DNA of 64,000 nt. Source: Yoonia sp035117555 (GTDB lineage: Bacteria > Pseudomonadota > Alphaproteobacteria > Rhodobacterales > Rhodobacteraceae). The stretch covers positions 124,001-188,000 of the forward strand of contig NZ_JAYKPK010000005.1 in assembly GCF_035117555.1 (NCBI RefSeq), in the 5' to 3' direction. Positions 8,399-17,252 of this stretch are shown piece by piece (within the stretch, counting starts at the first letter, position 1; the number at the start of each line of letters is the position of its first letter). A program made the position numbers and the translations under genes. A model generated the notes under the pieces. It was not told the origin of the DNA, searched no databases, and saw only the letters and a program-made list of their open reading frames with translations.

Positions 8399-10911
8399 GC
8401 CTGCGCATCGCATCCCGATTTGCGTTGCGCGAATTACGCGGCGGTCTGCGCGGTTTTCGCGTGTTTCTGGCCTGCCTCGCGCTGGGTGTCGCCGCCATTG
8501 CCGCTGTCGGCACCGTGCGCGCAGGGATCGAGGCCGGGTTGACCCGCGACGGCGCTGCCTTGCTCGGTGGCGATGCCGAGGTGGAATTCACCTATCGCTT
8601 TGCCCGCGATGAAGAACTGGCATGGCTGGAAAGCATTTCCGACGATATTTCTGAAACCGTCGATTTCCGCTCTATGGCGGTGGTTGACCGTGATGGCATG
8701 ACAGAGCGCGGCCTGACCCAGATCCGCGCGGTGGATGATGCCTATCCGCTGATCGGGCAGGTGCAACTGGACCCCGCGATGCCGCTGGATCAGGCATTGG
8801 CAAATCAGGGCGGCGTCATGGAACGGGTGCTGGCGGACCGTCTGGGGCTGGTCCCCGGTGACAGCTTTCGTTTAGGCGATGCCGATTTCACCCTGCGCGC
8901 CATTCTGGAACGGTTCCCGGATAATGCCGCCGCCGGTTTCGGCCTTGGGCCACGGACAATCGTGCTGACCGAAAGTCTGGCAGGTTCCGGCCTGATCGTT
9001 GAAGGCACGCTGTTTTCCACACAATACCGGCTGGATCTGCCCGAAGGCGCGGACCTCGCCGCCTTGGAACAACAGGCCGAAAGCCAGTTCCGCGATGCCG
9101 GGCTGCGCTGGCGCGACAGCAGGCGCGGCGCCGGTGGTGCGGAACAATTCGTCGACCAGATCGGGTCCTTTCTGATCCTTGTCGGGCTGTCAGGTCTGGC
9201 CGTGGGCGGTATCGGCGTCTCTTCCGCCGTACGCGCCTATCTGGCGGGCAAGACCAGTGTGATTGCCACGCTCAAGACCCTTGGGGCGACGCGGACCATT
9301 ATCTTCCTGACCTATTTCATCCAGATCGGTGTGCTGACCTTGGCCGGTGTGGCACTCGGCCTGTTGCTGGGCGCAGCCCTGCCCGTCCTCTTCGCGCCGC
9401 TGATCGAGGCGCGATTGCCGGTGCCCGCTGTTTTCACCATCTACCCCGGCCCTCTGATCGAGGCTGCAGTTTACGGCATTCTGGCCGCGCTGATCTTCAC
9501 CCTCTGGCCCCTCGCCAAGACCGAGGATATCCGCGCCGCGACCTTGTTCCGCGATGCTTTCGCTGCATCGCGGAGCCTGCCCGGCTGGCCTTATCTGCTG
9601 GTGATCGCGGGGCTGGTGGCCCTGCTGATCGGGGCGGCTGTCTGGTTCTCCGGCACCTTGCTCCTGACGCTCTGGACCGCAGGCGGGATCACCGGGTCGC
9701 TGGCGATCCTGATCCTTGCGGCCTTGGTGATCCGCTGGATCGCGCGGCGTTTGCGCAATACCGCGCGGGGCAATACCGCCTTGCGCATGGCGCTGGGGTC
9801 CATCGGCGCGCGCGGCGGCGAGGCAACGTCGGTCGTCCTCTCGCTGGGTCTTGGACTGACCGTGCTGGCCGCCGTGGGCCAGATCGACGGCAATCTGCGC
9901 AATGCTTTCGCCGATGATCTGCCCGCCGTCGCGCCGAGTTACTTCTTTGTCGATATCCAGCCCGATCAAATCGACGGTTTCCGCACGAGGCTGGATCAGG
10001 ACACGGCTGTCAGCCGTTACGATTCTGCGCCAATGCTGCGCGGGATCATCACCCAAATCAACGGCCAGCCCGCGACCGAGGTGGCAGATGGCCATTGGGT
10101 CGTGCGCGGTGATCGCGGCGTGACCTATGCCGGGGCGCAGCCAACCGGCACCGACATCACCGAAGGCGCATGGTGGCCAGACGACTACGATGGCCCGCCG
10201 CAGATCAGCTTTGCCGCCGAAGAAGGGGCCGAGATCGGCTTGCAATTGGGCGATATGCTGACTGTGAATATCCTTGGCCGCGATATTACCGGCGAAGTCA
10301 CCAGTTTCCGCAATGTCAGCTGGGAAGATGCAGGTATCGGTTTTGTGCTGGCGATGAACCAAAGCGCGCTGGAAGGCGCGCCGCATAGCTGGATTTCCAC
10401 CGTCTATGCCACGCCAGAGGCAGAGGCGGCAATCCTGCGGGACCTCGCGACAGCCTATCCCAATATCACCGCGATCCGGGTGCGTGATGCGATTGATCAG
10501 GTGATTGATCTGGTCGGCGGGATTTCCGCCGCGACCCGCTATGGCGCGCTGATCACGCTGGTCACAGGGTTCCTTGTGCTGATCGGTGCCGCAGCGGCGG
10601 GAGAGCGGACGCGGACTTACGAGGCCGCCGTGCTGAAAACGCTGGGCGCATCGCGGCGGTCGATCCTCGCCAGTTTCGCGCTGCGCTCTGCCCTGCTAGG
10701 GCTGGCGGCGGGGATTGTTGCGTTGGGTGCAGGCATCTTGGGCGGTTGGGCCGTCTCCACCTTTATCATGGATACCGGCTATACCGTAATCTGGGGCAAT
10801 GCTTTGCTGATCATCGGTGGCGGTATCATGGCCTCGCTGCTGGCAGGTCTGGGCTTTGCCCTGCGTCCATTGGCGGCAAAACCCGCGCAAGTCTTGCGGG
10901 CGCGCGAATGA
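8395..10911 (+). CDS. ABC transporter permease with two FtsX domains (YbbP-like)
   Basis: The 838-residue permease has an N-terminal membrane anchor (about 20-45), a large periplasmic domain, a first FtsX-type membrane bundle (about 255-380), further central membrane segments (about 395-455), a second periplasmic domain (about 500-690) and a second FtsX bundle (about 710-830). The coupling motif LKTLGATR occurs in each half. Size and plan match YbbP. It is translationally coupled to the ATPase (ATGA) and, at its end, to the glutamylcyclotransferase-like gene. Confidence 0.9.
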   Translation: MSLRIASRFALRELRGGLRGFRVFLACLALGVAAIAAVGTVRAGIEAGLTRDGAALLGGDAEVEFTYRFARDEELAWLESISDDISETVDFRSMAVVDRDGMTERGLTQIRAVDDAYPLIGQVQLDPAMPLDQALANQGGVMERVLADRLGLVPGDSFRLGDADFTLRAILERFPDNAAAGFGLGPRTIVLTESLAGSGLIVEGTLFSTQYRLDLPEGADLAALEQQAESQFRDAGLRWRDSRRGAGGAEQFVDQIGSFLILVGLSGLAVGGIGVSSAVRAYLAGKTSVIATLKTLGATRTIIFLTYFIQIGVLTLAGVALGLLLGAALPVLFAPLIEARLPVPAVFTIYPGPLIEAAVYGILAALIFTLWPLAKTEDIRAATLFRDAFAASRSLPGWPYLLVIAGLVALLIGAAVWFSGTLLLTLWTAGGITGSLAILILAALVIRWIARRLRNTARGNTALRMALGSIGARGGEATSVVLSLGLGLTVLAAVGQIDGNLRNAFADDLPAVAPSYFFVDIQPDQIDGFRTRLDQDTAVSRYDSAPMLRGIITQINGQPATEVADGHWVVRGDRGVTYAGAQPTGTDITEGAWWPDDYDGPPQISFAAEEGAEIGLQLGDMLTVNILGRDITGEVTSFRNVSWEDAGIGFVLAMNQSALEGAPHSWISTVYATPEAEAAILRDLATAYPNITAIRVRDAIDQVIDLVGGISAATRYGALITLVTGFLVLIGAAAAGERTRTYEAAVLKTLGASRRSILASFALRSALLGLAAGIVALGAGILGGWAVSTFIMDTGYTVIWGNALLIIGGGIMASLLAGLGFALRPLAAKPAQVLRARE

Positions 10912-11456
10912 GCGATCCGGCATTTTTCGGCTATGGCTCTTTGGTCAATCTGGCGACCCATAACAATACGAATGCCTTGCCTGCGCGGCTGGCCGGTTGG
11001 CGGCGGGTCTGGGTCACGACGGGCTTGCGGAATGCAGCATTTCTATCGGTAGAACCGGTCCCGACGTCGGTGATTGACGGGATCATCGCGCAGGTGCCGG
11101 GCGCGGATTGGGCCGCCCTTGACCTGCGCGAGGCGGCCTATGATCGTTATCCCGTCACCGTCCTGCAGGGCGGGACCGCGCGGGATGTCGCGGTCTATCA
11201 GGTCAGCCCGCATGTCCAGGCCAAGGACCGGGCAGATGCCCCGATCCTGCGCAGCTATCTGGATGTCGTGGTGCAGGGTTTTTTGCAGGTCTATGGTGAG
11301 GCCGGTGTGACAGATTTCTTTGCCACCACAGCGGGTTGGCGCAGCATTCGTGACGACCGCGCCGATCCGCAATACCCACGTCACCAGCGCCTCTCCTCGT
11401 CAGAAACGGCGCTGGTGGATCATTATGTAGAACGGATGATGCAAGACGAAATATAG
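10908..11456 (+). CDS. Gamma-glutamylcyclotransferase-like (AIG2/GGCT fold) protein
   Basis: The 182-residue protein has the substrate-loop motif FFGYGSLVN at residues 6-14 and an acidic residue in DLREAAYDRYPV that fits the catalytic Glu of the GGCT fold. Such enzymes cyclise gamma-glutamyl groups to 5-oxoproline. It starts at an ATG overlapping the permease stop (ATGA), so it belongs to the ABC operon, though a functional link is unclear. Substrate is not predictable. Confidence 0.75.
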   Translation: MSDPAFFGYGSLVNLATHNNTNALPARLAGWRRVWVTTGLRNAAFLSVEPVPTSVIDGIIAQVPGADWAALDLREAAYDRYPVTVLQGGTARDVAVYQVSPHVQAKDRADAPILRSYLDVVVQGFLQVYGEAGVTDFFATTAGWRSIRDDRADPQYPRHQRLSSSETALVDHYVERMMQDEI

Positions 11457-11604
11457 CCTTTGCCACAATCGGCTGCCGCCGCATGACAAGGCAACTTATC
11501 CTTGAACAGCACCATTGAGATGCGGGGTAAATTCGGTTGAGCGCGGCCTGATCCACATCATCAGGATACGGACTAACACATTGATAAAAAAACATAATAG
11601 CAAA

Positions 11605-11618
11605 TTGCCAATTGGCAA
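11605..11618. other. Perfect 14-bp palindrome between convergent genes
   Basis: TTGCCAATTGGCAA lies in the 191-base space between the 3' ends of the cyclotransferase gene and gltX. On the minus strand it is followed by a T-rich stretch, so it could be a weak terminator for gltX. Its low GC and perfect symmetry also fit a protein-binding site. Confidence 0.4.
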
Positions 11619-11647
11619 CTTTCTCGTTTTCCTGCTGTCCAAGACCT

Positions 11648-12973
11648 CTATTGCGCGCGTGGTTTGACCTGTAGCAAGGGCATGACATCAGCCATTTCTG
11701 GCCCGCGTTCCAATCCGGTGACCGCCTTGCGCAACGGCATGAACAGGGTTTTGCCTTTGCGGCCTGTCGCCTCTTTCACCGCATTGGTCCAGTTGGACCA
11801 TGTGTCCGCTGCATAGGGTGGCTCGCCCAGCAGAGTGAGAGCCTGCGCAATGAAGTCACGATCCTCATCCGCGATCAATGGTGTCGCCCCGTCGCGGAAC
11901 ATCGCCCACCAGCCTGCGACATCATCAAGCTTGGTGATATTGTCGCGCACCAGATGCCAAAACGGCGCAGCAAGCGGCGTCGGCACACCCGCCGATGTCA
12001 GGACATCGGCCACGTCAGTCGCGCTCAGGCTCGCCAGATAGCGGGCGGTCAGCGGATCAAGATCGTCAGCATCGAATTTCGTTGGCGCAGAGCCGAATTT
12101 CGACAGATCGAAACCCGCCACAACCTCGGCCACATTGGCGCGCAGTTCCACCGGATCGGCGGAGCCCAGCCGCGCCATCAGCGACAGGATCGCCTGCGGC
12201 GCGACACCTTTGGCGCGCAGATCGCGCAGGGACAAGGTGCCAAGGCGTTTCGACAAAGCCTCGCCATTCGGCCCGGTCAACAGTGAATGATGCGCGAAAC
12301 GCGGGACAGTCCCGCCCAGCGCCTGAATGATCTGGATCTGGGTCGCGGTATTGGTCACGTGATCAGACCCGCGCACGATATCGGTGATGCCCATTTCGAC
12401 GTCGTCCACAGGCGATGCGAAAGTATACAGGATCTGCCCGTCACCCTTGATCAGGATCGGATCGCTGACCGAGGCGGCGTCAATGGAAATGTCACCGATA
12501 ATCCCGTCAGGCCATTCGATCCGTTCCAGATCTAGCTTGAAACGCCAATGCCCCTGACGCCCTTCGGCGCGATAGGCGTCTTTTTGCGCCTCGGTCAGAT
12601 CCAGCGCCGCGCGGTCATAGACCGGCGGTTTGCCCATATTGAGCTGCTTTTTCCGCTTCAGATCCAGCTCTACCGGCGTCTCAAAGCATTCATACAAACG
12701 CCCCATCTCGATCAGCCGCTGCTTGGCTGCGGCATAGCGGTCAAGACGGCGGGATTGATATTCCATCCGGTCCCAGGTCAGGCCCAACCATGTCAGATCA
12801 GCTTTGATCCCTTCGATATATTCATCCTTGGACCGTTCGGGATCGGTATCGTCGATCCGCAGCACGAAAGTGCCACCATTCTGCCGGGCAATCGCATAGT
12901 TGAACAGCGCGGCACGCAGGTTGCCGATATGCAGATAACCGGTGGGCGATGGGGCGAATCTTGTCGTGGTCAT
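11648..12973 (-). CDS. gltX: Glutamyl-tRNA synthetase
   Basis: This 441-residue class I synthetase has the HIGH signature as HIGN in SPTGYLHIGNLRAALFN near the start and the KMSKS equivalent in EALSKRLGTLSL near 235-245. It charges tRNA-Glu (and, in bacteria without GlnRS, tRNA-Gln for later amidation). The ATG at 12973 has AGGAG 8 bases upstream. Rhodobacteraceae commonly have two gltX genes; the 441-residue length fits the shorter paralogue. It is transcribed alone here. Confidence 0.92.
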   Translation of the reverse strand: MTTTRFAPSPTGYLHIGNLRAALFNYAIARQNGGTFVLRIDDTDPERSKDEYIEGIKADLTWLGLTWDRMEYQSRRLDRYAAAKQRLIEMGRLYECFETPVELDLKRKKQLNMGKPPVYDRAALDLTEAQKDAYRAEGRQGHWRFKLDLERIEWPDGIIGDISIDAASVSDPILIKGDGQILYTFASPVDDVEMGITDIVRGSDHVTNTATQIQIIQALGGTVPRFAHHSLLTGPNGEALSKRLGTLSLRDLRAKGVAPQAILSLMARLGSADPVELRANVAEVVAGFDLSKFGSAPTKFDADDLDPLTARYLASLSATDVADVLTSAGVPTPLAAPFWHLVRDNITKLDDVAGWWAMFRDGATPLIADEDRDFIAQALTLLGEPPYAADTWSNWTNAVKEATGRKGKTLFMPLRKAVTGLERGPEMADVMPLLQVKPRAQ

Positions 12974-13113
12974 AGGGTGATCTCCTGTTCGGTCCCGCTT
13001 TGTCATGCCGGGGGCATTTTGTCCATGCGCCGGGCTTTGTTCACAAAAGCGTGGGTTGGCGATGATGCAGGCCGAGCTAACTTTGCGGCACTTTAACCAG
13101 AAAGGATATCGTC

Positions 13114-14028
13114 ATGCTGATTTCCCGCCGTCAGGCGCTTTTGTCCGGGGCCGCACTGCCCTTGGCCGCAGGCGCCCCGTCGCTGCTGCAGGCGCAAGCC
13201 GCTGCACCGACATCCACCCTGCCCACCCATCGCCATTTCACGCTGGGCGAATTTCAGGTCACGACCTTGCTGTCAAGCTCGCGCCGGGTCGAAAACCCGC
13301 AAGAGATTTTCGGCATGAATGTCGATGCTGACACCTTTGCCGAGGTCAGCGCCGAAAACTTCATCCCCACCGATGCGGCGCAATTCTTTTTTACACCGAC
13401 CCTGCTGAACACCGGGTCGGAGCTGATCCTGTTTGATACCGGCAATGATGCCGCCGGGATCACCGCCGCGCTGGCCGCTGCCGGGCATACGCCGGATGAG
13501 ATCACCCATGTTGTCATCACCCATATGCACGGCGACCATATCGGCGGCCTGACTGACGAATCCGGTGCGGAAACTTTCGCCAATGCCGCCTATGTCACGG
13601 GTCAGGCGGAATTCGACCACTGGGCCGCCGCCGAAAACGAAGGATTCGAGGCCAAGGTGCGGCCGCTGGCGGAAAAATTCACCTTCCTCGGCGATGGCGA
13701 TGCCGTGCGCGGTGGTGTAACGGCGATGGCGGCATTCGGTCATACGCCCGGTCATATGGGCTATATGCTGGACAGCGGTGACCGGCAGTTGCTGCTGATG
13801 GTCGATACCGCCAACCATTATGTCTGGTCGCTGGCCTACCCCGATTGGGAAGTGCTGTTCGACATGGACAAGGAAGCCGCCGCCGCGACACGCCGTAGGG
13901 TGCTGGACATGGCCGCGACGGACCGCATTCCGTTGATCGGCTATCACATGCCTTTCCCCGGTCTGGGCTTTGTCGAAACCCGCGATGACGGGTTCCACTT
14001 TGTCCCGCATAGCTATCAGCTGATCTGA
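13114..14028 (+). CDS. MBL-fold metallo-hydrolase exported by the Tat route
   Basis: The 304-residue metallo-beta-lactamase-fold enzyme has the metal-binding motif THMHGDHIGG (HxHxDH) near residues 132-141, a downstream His in AFGHTPGHMGY and a final His near GYHMPFPG. The N-terminus carries SRRQALLSGAA, a twin-arginine signal, so it is folded and metallated before export. The family includes quorum-quenching lactonases and many hydrolases of unknown substrate. AAAGGA precedes the ATG. Its stop abuts the nadE stop with no space between. Confidence 0.87.
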   Translation: MLISRRQALLSGAALPLAAGAPSLLQAQAAAPTSTLPTHRHFTLGEFQVTTLLSSSRRVENPQEIFGMNVDADTFAEVSAENFIPTDAAQFFFTPTLLNTGSELILFDTGNDAAGITAALAAAGHTPDEITHVVITHMHGDHIGGLTDESGAETFANAAYVTGQAEFDHWAAAENEGFEAKVRPLAEKFTFLGDGDAVRGGVTAMAAFGHTPGHMGYMLDSGDRQLLLMVDTANHYVWSLAYPDWEVLFDMDKEAAAATRRRVLDMAATDRIPLIGYHMPFPGLGFVETRDDGFHFVPHSYQLI

Positions 14029-15690
14029 TCAGCTCGGGTCGCGCCAGCGGTTGACGATCGGGTAACGCCGGTCCAGCCAGAAGGCGCGATCCGACAAACG
14101 CGGGCCGGGGGCAGACTGAAAGCGTTTATATTCGCTGATATAGACCAGATGTTCGATCTTTTTTACCGTCTCGCGGTCATAGCCTGCGGCGACACATTCC
14201 GCGACTGACGCGTCATCATCCACCAGCATCGTCAGGATACCATCCAGCACGTCATAGGGCGGCAGGCTGTCTTCGTCCTTTTGATCGGGGCGCAATTCAG
14301 CGGACGGCGGTTTGTCGATAATCGCGGTCGGAATCACCTCATCCGCCGGCCCCTGCATCCAGTCGCGGTGGTTTTCATTGCGCCAGCGGCAGGTCGCGAA
14401 GACGCGGGTTTTATACATATCCTTGATCGGGTTATAGCCACCCGCCATATCGCCATAGATCGTGGCATAGCCCACTGCGACCTCGGATTTATTGCCGGTG
14501 GTCAGCAGCATTTCCCCGAATTTGTTCGATTGCGCCATCAGCAACAGGCCACGGATGCGGGACTGGATATTCTCTTCGGTCAGATCAGCGGGCAGATCGC
14601 CGAACAAAGGCGCCAGCGCATCCGTCACTGCCGCGCGCGGCCCGGCGATACTGACGGTGTCATAGCGACAGCCCAAGGCCTGCGCCGCCGCCGCCGCATC
14701 GTCCAGTGATGCCTGCGAAGTGTATTCCGACGGCAGCATCACGCAACGCACATTCGCAGCGCCCAGCGCATCAACGGCGATCGCGGCGACAATCGCGGAA
14801 TCGATACCGCCCGACAGGCCCAGCAGCACCCTTTTGAAACCGGTCTTGCGCATGTAATCGCGCAAAGCATTCACCATCGCGCGGTAATCCTGTTCGATGC
14901 TCCCCGGCAGCAGCGCCTTTACGCCGTCAAGTGCCACCCAGCCATCGCCGGTATCTTCAAAATCCACATGCGCGATGGCATCGTCAAACACGGGCGATTG
15001 CACCGCCAAACGGCCACCCCGGTTCAGCACAAAAGACCCGCCGTCGAACATCTGGTCATCCTGACCGCCAGTCATGTTCAGATAGACCAAAGGCACGTCA
15101 TTTTCGACCACGCGGGCGATCATCGTCTGCAACCGGATTGCATATTTGTCGCGGAAATAAGGTGAGCCATTGGGGACGACCAAAATCTCCGCCCCGCTTT
15201 CGACCATGGTTTCGCAGACATCAGGATACCAGGCATCCTCGCAAATCGGGGTGCCGATGCGGGGGCTGTCGCCAAAAGTAACCGGGCCGGAAATATCGGC
15301 GCTTTTGAACAGCCGTACCTCGTCAAAAACATTAAAATTGGGCAGGAAATGTTTGCGGAACCGCGCGGTGATCTTGCCACCCGCCAGATAGACATAGCAA
15401 TTATAGAGCCTGCCTTCGTCAAACATCGGCAGGCCGATGCCAAGGGCGGGACCATCCGCGCAATCCTGCGCCAGCGCGTCCAGATGGCGGGCAGCATCCG
15501 CGACAAAGGCTGGTTTACGCACCAGATCCTGCGTCTGATAGCCGGTCAGGAACATCTCGGGCAGGATAACCAGATCGCTGCCCGCGTCTTTGCCCGCTTG
15601 CCACGCCTGCCGCGCCAGCGCCGCATTGCCCGCCAGATCGCCGACGGTCGGGTTCATCTGTGCCATCGTCAGGCGAAATCTGCGCGTCAT
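14029..15690 (-). CDS. nadE: NAD+ synthase, glutamine-hydrolysing
   Basis: The 553-residue two-domain enzyme makes NAD from deamido-NAD, using ammonia released from glutamine. The N-terminal nitrilase-like glutaminase has the catalytic Glu in LPEMFLTGYQ, Lys in RFRKHFLPN and Cys in GTPICEDAWYPD. The C-terminal synthetase has the PP-loop GLSGGIDSAIVAAI near 293-306. AGGA is 8 bases before the ATG at 15690 and 5 bases before an alternative ATG at 15693. Confidence 0.93.
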   Translation of the reverse strand: MTRRFRLTMAQMNPTVGDLAGNAALARQAWQAGKDAGSDLVILPEMFLTGYQTQDLVRKPAFVADAARHLDALAQDCADGPALGIGLPMFDEGRLYNCYVYLAGGKITARFRKHFLPNFNVFDEVRLFKSADISGPVTFGDSPRIGTPICEDAWYPDVCETMVESGAEILVVPNGSPYFRDKYAIRLQTMIARVVENDVPLVYLNMTGGQDDQMFDGGSFVLNRGGRLAVQSPVFDDAIAHVDFEDTGDGWVALDGVKALLPGSIEQDYRAMVNALRDYMRKTGFKRVLLGLSGGIDSAIVAAIAVDALGAANVRCVMLPSEYTSQASLDDAAAAAQALGCRYDTVSIAGPRAAVTDALAPLFGDLPADLTEENIQSRIRGLLLMAQSNKFGEMLLTTGNKSEVAVGYATIYGDMAGGYNPIKDMYKTRVFATCRWRNENHRDWMQGPADEVIPTAIIDKPPSAELRPDQKDEDSLPPYDVLDGILTMLVDDDASVAECVAAGYDRETVKKIEHLVYISEYKRFQSAPGPRLSDRAFWLDRRYPIVNRWRDPS

Positions 15691-15839
15691 CATTCTGGTC
15701 CTATGCTGCTGGCCCTGATGTAGCAGAAAGACCGTCAGGGGAAAGCACCTTGCAGAGTTTCGCCGCCCTGCCCTTTCTTTGCGTTGTCAGCACTGGCCCT
15801 CTCTCTTAAGCTGGCGGCGAAACTGGATCGGAGACCGGA

Positions 15840-17252
15840 ATGAAAACGCTCAGACCATCACATGGCTTGGCCATTGCCATCGCCCTGATGACGACCGGCC
15901 TGCAGGCGCAGACGGTCGAGACCAAGCAATATGATGACGGCGGCGTTTACGAGGGCACCTTTGTCGATGGCAAACAGGATGGCACCGGCACCTACAGTTT
16001 GCCTAATGGCTATGAATATACCGGCGATTGGGTCGATGGCGAAATCCGCGGACAAGGTGTGGCGCGGTTTCCCAATGGGTCGGTCTATGAAGGCAGCTTT
16101 GTCGCAGGCAAGCCCGAAGGTCAGGGCAAGATCACCTTTGCCGATGGCGGCACTTATGAAGGTGACTGGCTGGATGGCAATATCACCGGATCAGGCATCG
16201 CGACCTATGCCAATGGTGTGGTTTACGAAGGTGAATTCCGCAATGCCGCCCATCACGGCACCGGCACGATGACCAGCCCGGAGGGCTATCGCTACGCTGG
16301 CGCATGGGTCAATGGGGTGAAAGAAGGGCAAGGCACGATCACCTATCCTGACGGCGCTGTCTATGAAGGCAGCCTGCGCGCGGGTGAACGCGATGGCACC
16401 GGCACGCTGACGATGGCCGATGGGCTGATCTACAGCGGGTCATGGATTGACGGTCAGATCCATGGCACCGGCACGCTGACCCAACCCAATGGCGATGTCT
16501 ATGAAGGCAATCTGGTCGCGGGCCGCCGCGAAGGCGAAGGCCGGGTTACCTATGGCAATGGCGATATCTATGAAGGCAGCTTTGTCGCTGACCGCCGCGA
16601 AGGCATGGGCACATTCCGCGGCGTCGATGGCTATGTCTATACCGGCGCTTGGGCCGGTGGCCAGATTTCCGGCATGGGCGAGGTGACCTATCCCGATGGG
16701 TCGGTCTATGTCGGCAGCTTTGCCAATGATCTGGCCGATGGCAAAGGCAAGATCACCTATCCTGATGGGTCCACCTATGAAGGTGACTGGGTCGCCGGTG
16801 TGATCAGCGGCACAGGTGTCGCGACCTACGCCAATGGGCTGGTCTATGAAGGTGAATTCGTAAACGCGCAGAACCACGGCCAAGGCAAGATGACCTATGC
16901 CGATGGCTATGTCTATGAAGGCGAATGGGCCGAAGGGCAGCGCAACGGGAATGGCACCGCCACCTATGCCGATGGCACGGTCTATGCCGGCGAATTCCTC
17001 AACGGCCAACGGTCCGGTCAGGGCGAAATCACCCTGCCCGATGGGTTCAGCTATATCGGCGGCTGGCTTGATGGGGAAATCAGCGGCTATGGCATCGCGA
17101 CCTATGCCAATGGCGATGTCTATGAAGGCAATTTCAGCCGTGGCCGTCGTGACGGCGAAGGCACGATGCGCTATGCCAGCGGCGAGGAAAGCACCGGCAT
17201 GTGGTCAGACGGGGCCTTTGTCACGCCCGCCGCTGGCGAAGCGGCGGATTAA
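15840..17252 (+). CDS. Secreted MORN-repeat protein
   Basis: After a signal peptide (residues 1-24) the whole 470-residue protein is about 19 tandem MORN repeats of 23 residues with the pattern G-x-x-TYPDGSVYEG-x-[FW]. MORN arrays form long beta-ribbons that bind lipid or act as scaffolds; no enzymatic domain is present. The repeats are also visible as DNA repeats, so copy number may vary between strains. The stop codon overlaps that of the convergent photolyase gene (TTAA). Function in bacteria is mostly unknown. Confidence 0.88.
   Translation: MKTLRPSHGLAIAIALMTTGLQAQTVETKQYDDGGVYEGTFVDGKQDGTGTYSLPNGYEYTGDWVDGEIRGQGVARFPNGSVYEGSFVAGKPEGQGKITFADGGTYEGDWLDGNITGSGIATYANGVVYEGEFRNAAHHGTGTMTSPEGYRYAGAWVNGVKEGQGTITYPDGAVYEGSLRAGERDGTGTLTMADGLIYSGSWIDGQIHGTGTLTQPNGDVYEGNLVAGRREGEGRVTYGNGDIYEGSFVADRREGMGTFRGVDGYVYTGAWAGGQISGMGEVTYPDGSVYVGSFANDLADGKGKITYPDGSTYEGDWVAGVISGTGVATYANGLVYEGEFVNAQNHGQGKMTYADGYVYEGEWAEGQRNGNGTATYADGTVYAGEFLNGQRSGQGEITLPDGFSYIGGWLDGEISGYGIATYANGDVYEGNFSRGRRDGEGTMRYASGEESTGMWSDGAFVTPAAGEAAD

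Noticed and set aside
9190..10386. 398-codon minus-strand frame opposite the FtsX permease
   Set aside because: The composition (Gln, Arg, Gly, Asp) is typical of the antisense frame of a GC-rich hydrophobic gene; no motif.
15840..17252. CRISPR or minisatellite array suggested by regular DNA repeats
   Set aside because: The period follows 23-codon MORN units in one open reading frame with synonymous variation, and there are no spacers of constant size between identical repeats.
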